A stretch of 64,000 bases of DNA, taken from an uncultured Flavobacteriaceae bacterium (GTDB lineage Bacteria; Bacteroidota; Bacteroidia; Flavobacteriales; Flavobacteriaceae). The stretch spans positions 1-64,000 of the forward strand of contig CANNGA010000002.1 in assembly GCA_947504035.1 (NCBI GenBank), read 5' to 3'. Each line of letters begins with the position of its first letter. The stretch's first letter is position 1. The notes beneath the pieces are model-generated. The model was not told where the DNA came from and ran no database searches. It was given only the letters and a program-made list of their open reading frames with translations. Position numbers and translations under genes: made by a program. This document shows, piece after piece, positions 18,303 to 27,735 of the stretch.

Positions 18303-18700
18303 TATGTTGTGTTTAAAATGAGCTGCAATATAGTTGAAAACTATATGAAATTTGAGAGTTTATATTTTAATATTAAGCCTAAACTCATTTGCTATTTCAT
18401 AGTTATGGGTATGATGCTTTAATTTTTGTAAAGGAAACGCGCTTTATTTGTTTAGTAGTAATGGAGACGCTGTTAGAATATGTTTGAAGTTGAACCCCAA
18501 TTAGTCATTAAAAAGTCTATTACGGCTTTCGACTACAGCAAGTAGTAGTGCTGCATTTTGTTTTTTAATTTAACCGTAATACTAACTTAATGGCATTGAG
18601 TGCTACCTACACTGAAATTAAAAAAATAGTAGTTTTTATGGTATTTGAAACCCTAATGATAATGTTCTAAGGCATAATTAAGGGGACATGATGAGGTTAT
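18303..18700. other. Gene-free stretch between clpB-side repeat and ankyrin gene
   Basis: About 400 bp with stops in every frame. It should contain the promoter of the ankyrin gene near its left end, but I see no exact TAnnTTTG box at a fitting distance and no further repeat or RNA. Confidence 0.4.
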
Positions 18701-18776
18701 AAAAAAAGCAACAGGATAATCTGTTGCTTTTATAACTAAACTAACTAAACTTTTTAACTGTACTATCAGTCGATGA
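18701..18776 (-). repeat. Solitary diverged copy of the hairpin/CTAA element, downstream of clpB
   Basis: The order is the same as in the 15.6-16.8 kb array: hairpin, then ATAACTAAACTAACTAAACTT, then TTTAACTG and CAGTCGAT. The stem is AAAAGCAACAG/CTGTTGCTTTT, differing from the array stem by a paired change (T to C on one arm, A to G on the other) that keeps base pairing. On the minus strand it ends in seven T and lies 42-117 nt after the clpB stop, so it can serve as the clpB terminator. Confidence 0.8.
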
Positions 18777-18817
18777 AACACTAGAACTTAACATGTACAC
18801 TTAAAATAAAGATGTAT

Positions 18818-21421
18818 TTATATGTGTTCTACCAAGTCGTTTTGATTTCTAAACACCAGTAAATTATCAAAAGCATCTAATAATATAATACTATCTGTAG
18901 TCACTTTACCAGCTAGAATTTCTTTACTTAACGCGTTTAGCACTTCTTTTTGAATGACGCGCTTTACAGGACGTACGCCGTACTCTGGGTTATAGCCTTT
19001 TGCAGCTAAATAGGTTACAGCTTCAGGTGTGGCATCAAACGTGATGCCTTGTTGTTCCAATGTTTTTGTAACCCCTTTTAATTGAAGTGCAACAATTTTA
19101 GAAATGTTGTCTTTGTTTAGAGGCGTAAACATAACCGTATCATCAATACGATTTAGAAACTCGGGGCGTACACTTTGTTTTAATAGTGCCATAACATCTA
19201 CTTTTGCAGCTTCTATCGCTGTATCAATATCTTTAGAGGCTTCAAAATGCTGTTGTATACTGCTACTGCCTATATTAGAGGTCATGATAATGATGGTATT
19301 CTTAAAATCAGCCATGCGTCCCTTATTATCCGTAAGGTGTCCTTCGTCTAAGACTTGTAATAGAATATTAAAAGTATCTGGATGTGCTTTTTCAATTTCA
19401 TCTAAAAGGACCACAGAGTACGGTTTGCGTCGTACAGCTTCTGTGAGCTGTCCGCCTTCATCATACCCCACATAACCTGGAGGGGCTCCAACCAAGCGAC
19501 TAACAGCATGGCGTTCTTGGTATTCGCTCATGTCTATTCTAGTCATCGCACTTTCATCATCAAAAAGATACTCGGCTAAGGCTTTGGCTAATTCTGTTTT
19601 TCCAACTCCTGTTGTTCCTAAAAATAAGAATGTGCCAATAGGTTTTTGTGGGTTTTGCAATCCTGCCCGGCTGCGTCTCACGGCATCACTAACAGCTTCA
19701 ATAGCTTCTTCTTGACCTACGACACGTTTGTGCAATTCGTCTTCTAAACGCAATAGTTTTTCGCGTTCACTTTGTAGCATTTTAGTAACAGGAATACCTG
19801 TCCATTTTGCAACAACTTCTGCAATATCATCATAAGTCACTTCTTCTTTGATTAGAGAGTGCTCGTCTTGCTTTAGCATATCGCGTTGTAAAAATTCCAG
19901 TTGGTCTTGAGCCTCTTTAATCTTGCCATAACGCAGTTCTGCCACTTTTCCATAATTGCCTTCTCGTTCTGCTTTTTCAGCTTCTAATTTGTAGTTTTCA
20001 ATCGCTTGTTTGGCGTTTTGAATGTTATCTACAATGTCTTTTTCACTTTTCCATTTGGCATTTAAGGCATTGCGTTGTTCTTTAATATTAGCTAAATCTG
20101 CTCGGAGACTTTTTAATTTTGTGTCGTCTTTTTCGCGTTTAATGGCTTCAATTTCAATTTCTAACTGCATGATACGTCTATCTAGAACATCTAATTCTTC
20201 GGGTTTAGAATTGATTTCCATACGCATTTTAGCAGCAGCTTCATCCATCAAATCAATCGCTTTATCTGGTAAAAATCGATTTGTAATGTAACGTTGGGAT
20301 AAGGCAACAGCGCCTATAATGGCATCATCTTTTATACGTACTTTATGGTGTGTTTCGTACTTCTCTTTAATACCTCTAAGTATAGATATGGCACTTTCGG
20401 TATCGGGTTCGTTCACAATAACTTTTTGAAAACGGCGCTCTAAAGCCTTGTCTTTTTCAAAATACTTTTGGTATTCGTCTAAGGTTGTTGCTCCTATGGC
20501 TCTAAGTTCGCCACGGGCCAAAGCCGGTTTTAGAATATTAGCGGCATCCATAGCACCTTGTCCGCCGCCAGCACCAACAAGGGTGTGAATCTCATCGATA
20601 AAGAGTACAATATCGCCTTCGCTTGTTGTCACTTCTTTAATAACGGCTTTTAAGCGTTCTTCAAACTCGCCTTTGTATTTAGCACCAGCGATAAGTGCGC
20701 CCATATCTAAAGCGAAAATTTGTTTATTTTTAAGATTTTCAGGAATATCACCATCTATAATTCTATGCGCTAAACCTTCGGCAATAGCCGTTTTTCCTGT
20801 CCCTGGTTCGCCCACCAAGATCGGATTGTTTTTAGTACGGCGTGATAATATTTGAAGTATTCTGCGAATTTCTTCATCACGGCCTATCACAGGGTCTAAC
20901 TTACCGTCTTGTGCTAACTGGTTGAGGTTCTTTGCATATTTGTTTAAGGCATTATAAGTGTCTTCTTGATTTTGAGACGTTACAGTGTCGCCCTTTCGCA
21001 ATTCGTTTATGGCAGCTTTTAAAGCGGTTTCAGTCACGCCTTGGTCTTTTAGCATTTGCGCAATCCTACTTTTAGACTTGTAAATGGCTAAAATTAAATG
21101 CGCTGTAGATACAAAATCATCTTTTTGCTGTTGCGCGATAAGCGCAGCTTCGTTTAGCGTTTTTCCAGCGTCTCTCGAAAGCATAAGGTCTCCACCAGAA
21201 ACTTTAGCAAAGCTTTCCAGTTGTTTGTCTAGTGCTTGTTTGAGGCTGTTTATATTAACATTGAGTTTTTTTAATATGAAGGGTAAAACATTTTCATCTA
21301 CTTCAAAAATACCTTTAAAGAGGTGTTCGTTTTCAATGTGTTGATGCCCAAAACCTTGCGCTATCAACTGCGCTTGCTGTAGGGCTTCCTGCGACTTTAT
21401 GGTATAATTATTCAAATTCAT
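18818..21421 (-). CDS. clpB: ClpB disaggregase (AAA+ chaperone)
   Basis: An 867-aa HSP100 protein that, with DnaK, extracts polypeptides from aggregates. The Clp N-terminal domain (about 1-145) is followed by AAA+ module 1 with Walker A GEPGTGKT and Walker [11 protein letters not shown]. The M-domain coiled coil (about 400-530, charged [20 protein letters not shown]) precedes AAA+ module 2 with [31 protein letters not shown] and the D2-small domain ending [19 protein letters not shown]. The M-domain distinguishes it from ClpA and ClpC. Length is normal for ClpB. It is monocistronic and divergent from ytxJ, and the solitary hairpin/CTAA element follows it. Confidence 0.97.
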   Translation of the reverse strand: MNLNNYTIKSQEALQQAQLIAQGFGHQHIENEHLFKGIFEVDENVLPFILKKLNVNINSLKQALDKQLESFAKVSGGDLMLSRDAGKTLNEAALIAQQQKDDFVSTAHLILAIYKSKSRIAQMLKDQGVTETALKAAINELRKGDTVTSQNQEDTYNALNKYAKNLNQLAQDGKLDPVIGRDEEIRRILQILSRRTKNNPILVGEPGTGKTAIAEGLAHRIIDGDIPENLKNKQIFALDMGALIAGAKYKGEFEERLKAVIKEVTTSEGDIVLFIDEIHTLVGAGGGQGAMDAANILKPALARGELRAIGATTLDEYQKYFEKDKALERRFQKVIVNEPDTESAISILRGIKEKYETHHKVRIKDDAIIGAVALSQRYITNRFLPDKAIDLMDEAAAKMRMEINSKPEELDVLDRRIMQLEIEIEAIKREKDDTKLKSLRADLANIKEQRNALNAKWKSEKDIVDNIQNAKQAIENYKLEAEKAEREGNYGKVAELRYGKIKEAQDQLEFLQRDMLKQDEHSLIKEEVTYDDIAEVVAKWTGIPVTKMLQSEREKLLRLEDELHKRVVGQEEAIEAVSDAVRRSRAGLQNPQKPIGTFLFLGTTGVGKTELAKALAEYLFDDESAMTRIDMSEYQERHAVSRLVGAPPGYVGYDEGGQLTEAVRRKPYSVVLLDEIEKAHPDTFNILLQVLDEGHLTDNKGRMADFKNTIIIMTSNIGSSSIQQHFEASKDIDTAIEAAKVDVMALLKQSVRPEFLNRIDDTVMFTPLNKDNISKIVALQLKGVTKTLEQQGITFDATPEAVTYLAAKGYNPEYGVRPVKRVIQKEVLNALSKEILAGKVTTDSIILLDAFDNLLVFRNQNDLVEHI

Positions 21422-21648
21422 AGTATGGGTTTTTGCATTGTTTTTACTTAACTTTACGCAAACAAGTAGTCAATTATCTTACCAATTGTAAAAGATGTGT
21501 TTTTTAAGACAAAATGTCTTGTTTCTTATATGATATGGGTGACTTTTAGTCAGTTTGTAAGATTTTGATAAAATATCGACTGAGTATTAGCGTTAATCAT
21601 TGAAATAACTCTATTTCACAAACAACATTACATCTAATTAATAGCATT

Positions 21649-22038
21649 ATGGGATTATTGAAAAAAATTTTTGGAGGAGAAAGAGAAGCAAGAGAAGAGA
21701 AAATTTTGCCATGGATTCCTTTAAATGACATTAAGCAAATAGCATATATTAGTAAAAAATCTAAGCTTAAAACGCAGGTTATTTTTAAGCATTCTACACG
21801 TTGTGGTATTAGTAGTATGGTGCAGCGTCAGTTTGTGAGTCAATATAACTTTAGCGAAAAGGAATTGGATTTGTATTACTTAGATATTTTAAGTTACCGC
21901 AACCTGTCTAATGAAGTAGGGTATGCGTTTCAATTGTTACATGAGTCGCCACAAATGCTAATCATTAAGAATGGACGCCTTGTAGCTCATGCGTCTCATG
22001 GGCAAATCAATGCTATTGATTTAGCACAATTTATTTAA
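21649..22038 (+). CDS. ytxJ: Bacilliredoxin-like redox protein YtxJ (DUF2847)
   Basis: A 129-aa cytoplasmic protein with a thioredoxin-like fold. Its single catalytic Cys52 sits in FKHSTRCGISSM, the characteristic motif of YtxJ, a monothiol bacilliredoxin-type protein thought to remove bacillithiol from protein thiols. The C-terminal SPQMLIIKNGRLVAHASHG corresponds to the cis-Pro strand and final helix region of the fold. Members occur in Bacillota and in Bacteroidota that make bacillithiol, so its presence suggests this organism uses bacillithiol. The following gene starts 15 nt after its stop, suggesting a two-gene operon. Confidence 0.88.
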   Translation: MGLLKKIFGGEREAREEKILPWIPLNDIKQIAYISKKSKLKTQVIFKHSTRCGISSMVQRQFVSQYNFSEKELDLYYLDILSYRNLSNEVGYAFQLLHESPQMLIIKNGRLVAHASHGQINAIDLAQFI

Positions 22039-22053
22039 CAACAAACACATTTC

Positions 22054-22470
22054 GTGTCTTCTTATCTTTTTGTTTACGGAACATTACAGACAGCTCTTAA
22101 TACCGAGATGGCTGCGTATTTAGCAGCACACGCTTCTTTTATGGGCAAAGGCACTATTCAAGCGCAACTTTACAAGGTATCGTGGTTTCCTGGTGTCGTT
22201 TTAAGCCCTGTAATAACCGACCGTGTTTATGGGACACTTTTTCAAATTGAAAGCGCAGCAGTAACAGCCGTATTCGATGTTTTAGATGCCTATGAGGGGG
22301 CAGATGCTCAGCATTCGCAAGACAGTTTGTTTATTCGGAAATTGGTCACTGTTTCTACCTTGTCTAAGCAACAGCATACCGCTTGGGTATACCTTTATAA
22401 CGGACCAATAGTAGGTTTAGAGCGTATCCTTTCAGGAGATTTCCTAGCTCATACATCCTCCCAAAACTAA
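22054..22470 (+). CDS. Gamma-glutamylcyclotransferase-fold protein (AIG2-like)
   Basis: A 138-aa protein starting with GTG at 22054 (VSSYLFVYGTLQTALN); no ATG lies upstream in frame before a stop, and the YGTL motif is only ten residues in, as usual. The YLFVYGTL loop that binds the substrate carboxylate and the VLDAYEGAD segment with the expected catalytic Glu are both present, followed by the typical AWVYLYNGPI strand. The family includes gamma-glutamylcyclotransferases and enzymes acting on gamma-glutamyl-amines. It sits 15 nt behind the bacilliredoxin gene, so a role in thiol metabolism is plausible but not shown. Confidence 0.82.
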   Translation: MSSYLFVYGTLQTALNTEMAAYLAAHASFMGKGTIQAQLYKVSWFPGVVLSPVITDRVYGTLFQIESAAVTAVFDVLDAYEGADAQHSQDSLFIRKLVTVSTLSKQQHTAWVYLYNGPIVGLERILSGDFLAHTSSQN

Positions 22471-22596
22471 GTATACTCTAAAAGCTATTTTTAAGTGTTT
22501 TTAGGCTTATAAATCATGCTTAGAGCGTAGCGAAGACTTTATTAAAAATATTCTAGTATCTTTAGTTGAAATTTTAATCTAAATTACGCTATAGTT

Positions 22597-24381
22597 ATGA
22601 AACGACTCTTACAACTGTCTTTGTTAGTGTTTGTGGTGTATGCCTGTAAAGAACCTTCTAAATCTACATCTCAATCGGTTTCTGAGGGCTTTTCCCAATT
22701 GCTAGAGGCTTACAGTGAAGAAGGGTATAAATTAGAACCTTTGCAAGCTACGGCCGCAGGAGATTACCGCTACAATATGAGGTTCCCTAATGTCTTGTCG
22801 GCGTCTTATAAGACCAAAAAACGGGCTTATTACGAAACATATTTAGAAGCGCTTCAGCATATAGATACGACCAAGCTCACTGAAACGGAACGTATGAGTA
22901 AAGCTGTTTTAGAATGGGATTGTACTATTCATTTAGAGGGCATGGCATTTCAAAAGGATTTAATGCCTATAGATCAAATGTGGTCTCGAAATTTGGATTT
23001 TAACCAGTTAGCGAGTGGTACCAATGCGCAACCGTTTAAAACTGTAACAGATTATGAAAATTGGCTAGAGCGTGTAGATCAGTATTTACTGTGGTTAAAG
23101 GCTGCCCAACGCAATATGGAAAGCGGTATGACTAAGGGGTATGTATTGCCTAAAGCTTTAATTAAAAAGGTGATTCCACAATTCGAAAGTCTCGCTACGG
23201 GTGCCGTAGAAACACATTTGTATTATACACCTGTTACGGCATTCCCAGATGCATTTCCTGAAGCAGATAAAGCACGAATTACAGCGGCATATAAAACTAT
23301 GGTTGCAGATAAGCTTATGCCTGCCTATGCGGCTATGGCTTCGTTTTTAAAGGACACGTATTTGCCTGCTGGACGAGATACCGACGGCATTAATGCAACA
23401 CCGTTGGGAGATGCCTATTACAAGCATCAAATTAAACGTTATACGACGACCAACATGACGGCAGATGAGATCCATGCCTTGGGCTTAAAGGAGGTTGCGC
23501 GTATTAAGGCCGCTATGGAGGCTGTGAAAAAAGAGGTGGGCTTTACAGGAGATTTAAAGGCTTTTTTTAATCACGTAAGAACCCATAAGGCTTTAATGCC
23601 TTTTACTGAACGTTCTCAAGTGATAGCCTTTTATGATAGCATTCATAAAGTGATGCAACCCCAAATTAATACGTTATTTGGCACGCAGCCTAAAACCCCC
23701 TTTGAAGTAAGACGTACCGAACCTTTTAGAGAACATTCTGCAGCTGCGAACTACAGTCCAGGATCATTAGATGGCGCACGACCTGGTATTTTTTATACGC
23801 CTATTCCAGATGTAAGACATTACAATCTTTTTGATAAGGAAGATTTGTTTTTACACGAAGCCATTCCAGGGCATCATTTTCAAATTTCATTGGCTCAGGA
23901 AAGTGAAACGCTTCCAAAATTTAGAAAAACATTGTGGTACAGTGCTTATGGTGAAGGTTGGGCTTTATATACAGAGGCGATGGGTAAAACATTAGGACTC
24001 TACAAAGATCCTTATCAATATTTTGGAATGCTTAGTGCTGAAATTCATCGGGCAATACGTTTGGTTGTAGATACAGGGCTTCATGCTAAAGGTTGGACAC
24101 GGGAACAAGCCATTGCTTATTCGCTTGAAAATGAAGCAGAGGCAGAAGCCGATATTATAAGTGAAATAGAACGTTATATGGCCAATCCAGGGCAGGCGTT
24201 GTCTTATAAAATTGGACAATTAAAGCTAATTGCTTTGCGTACTAAGGCTCAAACAATTTTAGGTGATGCTTTTGATATTAAAGCATTTCATCATCAAGTG
24301 TTAGAAACAGGATGTATCCCTTTACAATTATTAGAACAAAAAATTAACCGCTGGATTGCGAGTTACAAGCATAAAGCGTAG
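22597..24381 (+). CDS. DUF885 family lipoprotein, putative metallopeptidase
   Basis: A 594-aa exported lipoprotein (MKRLLQLSLLVFVVYAC, Cys17 as lipidation site). Nearly the whole mature protein is the all-helical DUF885 domain. The core motif LHEAIPGHHFQISLAQE contains the HExxxGHH metal-binding residues, and GEGWALYTEAMG follows, matching the third ligand/Glu helix of this M3-like metallopeptidase fold. FYTPIPDVRHYNLFDKEDLF precedes the motif as in other members. The protein should act in the periplasm or at the cell surface. Substrates of the family are poorly known, although peptidase activity is assumed. A single-gene unit; no truncation is seen. Confidence 0.88.
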   Translation: MKRLLQLSLLVFVVYACKEPSKSTSQSVSEGFSQLLEAYSEEGYKLEPLQATAAGDYRYNMRFPNVLSASYKTKKRAYYETYLEALQHIDTTKLTETERMSKAVLEWDCTIHLEGMAFQKDLMPIDQMWSRNLDFNQLASGTNAQPFKTVTDYENWLERVDQYLLWLKAAQRNMESGMTKGYVLPKALIKKVIPQFESLATGAVETHLYYTPVTAFPDAFPEADKARITAAYKTMVADKLMPAYAAMASFLKDTYLPAGRDTDGINATPLGDAYYKHQIKRYTTTNMTADEIHALGLKEVARIKAAMEAVKKEVGFTGDLKAFFNHVRTHKALMPFTERSQVIAFYDSIHKVMQPQINTLFGTQPKTPFEVRRTEPFREHSAAANYSPGSLDGARPGIFYTPIPDVRHYNLFDKEDLFLHEAIPGHHFQISLAQESETLPKFRKTLWYSAYGEGWALYTEAMGKTLGLYKDPYQYFGMLSAEIHRAIRLVVDTGLHAKGWTREQAIAYSLENEAEAEADIISEIERYMANPGQALSYKIGQLKLIALRTKAQTILGDAFDIKAFHHQVLETGCIPLQLLEQKINRWIASYKHKA

Positions 24382-24460
24382 AGGAGATATATGACATGTA
24401 AGATGCTATTTAGGAGGGCAAATTAAAATTGAAGACAGAAACCTAAAGTGATACTTGATC

Positions 24461-24468
24461 TAATTTTG
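24461..24468 (+). promoter_or_regulatory. -7 promoter box of the pseudouridine synthase gene
   Basis: TAATTTTG matches TAnnTTTG exactly. A start of transcription near 24475 places the ATG at 24474 at or before the transcript start and supports Met at 24495 as the real start. Confidence 0.45.
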
Positions 24469-24494
24469 TTTCTTTGCACTTCTTTATAAAATCC

Positions 24495-26180
24495 ATGAAA
24501 GACTTTAGGCAATCTTTATTTCATCCTTTAGCTGTAGATGCGGCTCAGGATATACCAGAACAGTTTACCTTTCCCTTTTATTACACGCCTCATGCGTTAA
24601 GTATTATGGCAGCAAAAGAGCTGCAATCGTATTTAGAGACCCAAACTGATTTTGATCATAATTTTGGATTGAATCCCGCGCAAACCGGACTGCAAATAGG
24701 AAAGATGTTTGGAGTAATGGTAGTGCAGGATGCACAGGGGCATTTGGGGTACTTAGCTGCTTTTTCAGGAAAATTAGCTGAAAAAAATTTTATAAATGGT
24801 TTTGTGGCTACGGTATACGATACCTTAGATACAGAAGGATTCTATAAAAAAGGGGAGGCGCAATTGAATGCTTTAAATGCTGAAATTGAGACCTTAGAAG
24901 CACAGGGAGAAATCGCAACAGCTCAACTACAGCTTGCTAATTACAAGAAGGCTTCAGAAATGGAATTGAAAGCCTTTAAAGAAACGATTAAAATCAAGAA
25001 AAAAGAACGCCAATTAAAGCGTACGCATGCTTTGCAAACAATGGATGCAACCGCCTACGATGTCCTGCTTGAAGCTTTGAGAAAGGAGAGTGTATTTTAC
25101 CATTACCGTTTAAAAGATTTAAAGCAAGATTGGACTTCTAAAATAGCCCTTGCAGAGACACAGTTGCAGTCTTATTTAGAACCGATTTCTCATAAAAAGG
25201 AGGCACGTGCAGCATTGTCTGCCAAATTGCAAAAACGGTTGCACGAACAGTATCGGTTTTTAAATGCCAATGGCCAGATTAAAGACTTATTAGCCATTTT
25301 TAAACCTACAAAAACACCAACACCTCCAGCGGGCTCTGGTGAATGTGCGGCACCAAAGTTGTTTCAATATGCGTACGAGAACGCTTTACAGCCTATTGCT
25401 ATGGCCGAGTTTTGGTGGGGCGCTTCTCCTAAGTCTGAAGTCCGCCAACACAAACAATTTTATCCCTCTTGCCGTAGCAAGTGTGAACCTATTTTAGGAC
25501 ATATGATGCAGGGGTTACAGGTGGAAGCGAATCCTATTGATCAGATACCAGAATATAAAGCGCCTTTAGATATTGTATATGAAGATGACTATTTGTTATT
25601 GGTAAATAAACCTCATGAGTTTTTATCGGTACCTGGAAAACAGGTAACGGCTTCTGTATTAACGCGCATGCGGGACTATTTACCAAAAGCGAAAGGGCCC
25701 TTATTGGTTCACCGTTTAGATATGTCTACTTCAGGACTACTTTTAGTTGCTAAAAACGAGAAGACACATAAAAATTTACAAAAGCAATTTATAACACGTA
25801 CAATTAAAAAACGTTATGTGGCCTTATTGGATGGGGAGCTTACGACTACGTCTGGGGTGATCGACTTGCCATTACGTGTCGATTTAGACCACCGGCCACA
25901 GCAATTGGTTTGTTACGAACATGGCAAGCCTGCGCAAACCCGATACGAGGTTGTTGGCGTTGAAAAGGGTAAAACTAGAATTCATTTTTACCCTATAACC
26001 GGTCGTACACATCAATTACGTGTGCATGCCGCTCATGTAAATGGGTTGCATACAGCCATTGTTGGGGATGATCTTTATGGCACTAAAGGGACGCGTTTGC
26101 ATTTACATGCAGAAGCCTTGTCCTTTGAGCATCCTGTAACTCAAGAACTCTTAACGATTACTTGCAAGGCGCCATTTTAA
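24495..26180 (+). CDS. RluA-family pseudouridine synthase with long N-terminal extension
   Basis: A 561-aa protein from Met at 24495 (MKDFRQSLFHPLAVDAAQDI). The C-terminal third is a standard RluA catalytic domain: IVYEDDYLLLVNKPHEFLSVPG, LVHRLDMSTSGLLLVAKN with the catalytic Asp in HRLD, KRYVALLDG, and GRTHQLRVHAAHVNG. The first ~340 residues are an extension not found in canonical RluA. It has a helical, strongly charged coiled-coil part and a conserved-looking PPAGSGECAAPKLFQYA block followed by YPSCRSKCEPILGHMMQGL with three Cys. Large RluA paralogues of this layout occur in several bacteria. The enzyme should isomerise uridines in structured RNA in the cytoplasm; the target is unknown. 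Convergent with the next gene, 32 nt apart. Confidence 0.88.
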   Translation: MKDFRQSLFHPLAVDAAQDIPEQFTFPFYYTPHALSIMAAKELQSYLETQTDFDHNFGLNPAQTGLQIGKMFGVMVVQDAQGHLGYLAAFSGKLAEKNFINGFVATVYDTLDTEGFYKKGEAQLNALNAEIETLEAQGEIATAQLQLANYKKASEMELKAFKETIKIKKKERQLKRTHALQTMDATAYDVLLEALRKESVFYHYRLKDLKQDWTSKIALAETQLQSYLEPISHKKEARAALSAKLQKRLHEQYRFLNANGQIKDLLAIFKPTKTPTPPAGSGECAAPKLFQYAYENALQPIAMAEFWWGASPKSEVRQHKQFYPSCRSKCEPILGHMMQGLQVEANPIDQIPEYKAPLDIVYEDDYLLLVNKPHEFLSVPGKQVTASVLTRMRDYLPKAKGPLLVHRLDMSTSGLLLVAKNEKTHKNLQKQFITRTIKKRYVALLDGELTTTSGVIDLPLRVDLDHRPQQLVCYEHGKPAQTRYEVVGVEKGKTRIHFYPITGRTHQLRVHAAHVNGLHTAIVGDDLYGTKGTRLHLHAEALSFEHPVTQELLTITCKAPF

Positions 26181-26212
26181 GTGTTTTGTAGCCCCAAAGC
26201 TAAGGTTTTTTA

Positions 26213-27394
26213 TTACCTTATGGTATAGCCGCTAATAATGTCTTTTAGTTTTAATTTTAAATCCTCGCCACTATCAAATACCATTTGTTCATTGCTAGGA
26301 AAAGGGCGGCGCCTGTTGTTTAATAAACGCCTGTCATCAACATTTAACGCCCGTTTGTCGCCTCTGTACGTCGCAAAAATATGTTCGAAAATAAAACCAC
26401 TATCTATGCTAAAGGTATCTAATATTTGTTGAGTTCTAGTGTCTAAATAAACAACATCAGCAATGACTTGGGCCGATTTTGTTTGTATGGTTTCATACAA
26501 ACGGCAACGTATCCTAATTAGTTTCTCATGTTTAATATCGTTCCCTAAACTGTCTTTTAGAACATTGCCATTGGCGTCTTTTTCATAGGTCCAACCCTCT
26601 CTAATTTCACGTTCTCTATTAATTTCACGTTCGTTAATGCGCTCTGGAGAAATGTTTATTTGTTTTAAATTTAAGTGCATTGCATAATCGTATGTTGTAT
26701 TAGCGGCTTTATTGGCATGGTAAACACTCCAGAATTTATTTAAACCATAGGTGTCAAAATTCAGTAAGTCGTCTTCTAAACGGCGCGGAATAATTTGTTG
26801 GGTGTCATTGTGTATGGTTACCAAGATATAGCTTTTGCCTTGTTCATGGGCTTGTGATAATAAGGCTGTCGTATTTTTGTAATTCGGGTGAATACGCTGC
26901 AAGTACGATAAATGTTGATGCGCTTCTCTTGCCGCGTATTTGTCTTTAGATTTTAGAAGTGTATGACTTTTGGTATAGAGGTGCTGCGTTAATTTTGATT
27001 TAGCGTTTAAAATAGCTGCATCGTAATTCGAAAACTGAAACGGAATGGCCTTACCATTAACGTAAAGTGGTATTAAAGGTTTTATCGCTTCTTGTCTTTG
27101 GTCTAGCGTTAAATAAGTGTTGTAAATGGCTTTGTAATCTTCGGGGTTATGGCCTTCTTTTAAACGGTTGATGGTATTTAAATCGCGCGTGACTACTTTT
27201 GTATAGGCCTCTTTAAGAATGAGGGTGTAATCCTGATGGCGTTTTTTGTCTTTATTTTTTCTGAGTTTGTCTAAAGCTGTTTGTATGGCTTGGTTATACT
27301 GCCCAGAATTTACAGCGGTAGCGACACGTTTTCTAGTGCTACATGCGGTAAGCAATAGGACTGAAACCATTGTAAAAAGTAGTGTTTTTTTCAT
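26213..27394 (-). CDS. Lipoprotein of unknown function, helical repeat type
   Basis: A 393-aa protein with a clear lipoprotein signal (MKKTLLFTMVSVLLLTACSTRKR). The mature N-terminal half is helical and TPR-like (QYNQAIQTALDKLRKNKDKK, followed by KYAAREAHQHLSYLQRIHP), while the C-terminal half alternates strand-like segments such as SYILVTIHNDTQQIIPRRL and AQVIADVVYLDTRTQQILDTF. I do not recognise a named family. It is probably periplasmic, anchored in the outer or inner membrane. It stands alone with a 341-bp gene-free stretch upstream. Confidence 0.75.
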   Translation of the reverse strand: MKKTLLFTMVSVLLLTACSTRKRVATAVNSGQYNQAIQTALDKLRKNKDKKRHQDYTLILKEAYTKVVTRDLNTINRLKEGHNPEDYKAIYNTYLTLDQRQEAIKPLIPLYVNGKAIPFQFSNYDAAILNAKSKLTQHLYTKSHTLLKSKDKYAAREAHQHLSYLQRIHPNYKNTTALLSQAHEQGKSYILVTIHNDTQQIIPRRLEDDLLNFDTYGLNKFWSVYHANKAANTTYDYAMHLNLKQINISPERINEREINREREIREGWTYEKDANGNVLKDSLGNDIKHEKLIRIRCRLYETIQTKSAQVIADVVYLDTRTQQILDTFSIDSGFIFEHIFATYRGDKRALNVDDRRLLNNRRRPFPSNEQMVFDSGEDLKLKLKDIISGYTIR

Positions 27395-27735
27395 AAGTTT
27401 AAGTTTAGATGAAGGTCATACCTGCCATTGTATTAGGATTTAGTACACTAATATACCATTATAATGATGTGCCTAATGTAATAGACTTTTCAACAGTTGT
27501 GCCAAAAAATAGAATAGATGACTTTAGCCCTCTTTAAACCTGTTGAGTATTCTATTAAAGTACTGGTACAACAAAATGGGTAACATAAATATAACTAATA
27601 CTATTAATAGATGTATTTATCTTAACATGCTACCTTTTAGACACATTTATCTGTTGATTTAGAATACCTATCTAAATTTCAGAACAACTAAGTGCATTAC
27701 AAAGTAAGAACGCTTGTATTTGAGTGTATGGGTTA
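27395..27735. other. Gene-free stretch between fumarylacetoacetase and lipoprotein genes
   Basis: 341 bp with no open frame of note. It lies downstream of fumarylacetoacetase and upstream of the lipoprotein gene, both on the minus strand. I see no strong hairpin with a T-run and no repeat shared with other parts of the window. Confidence 0.4.
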
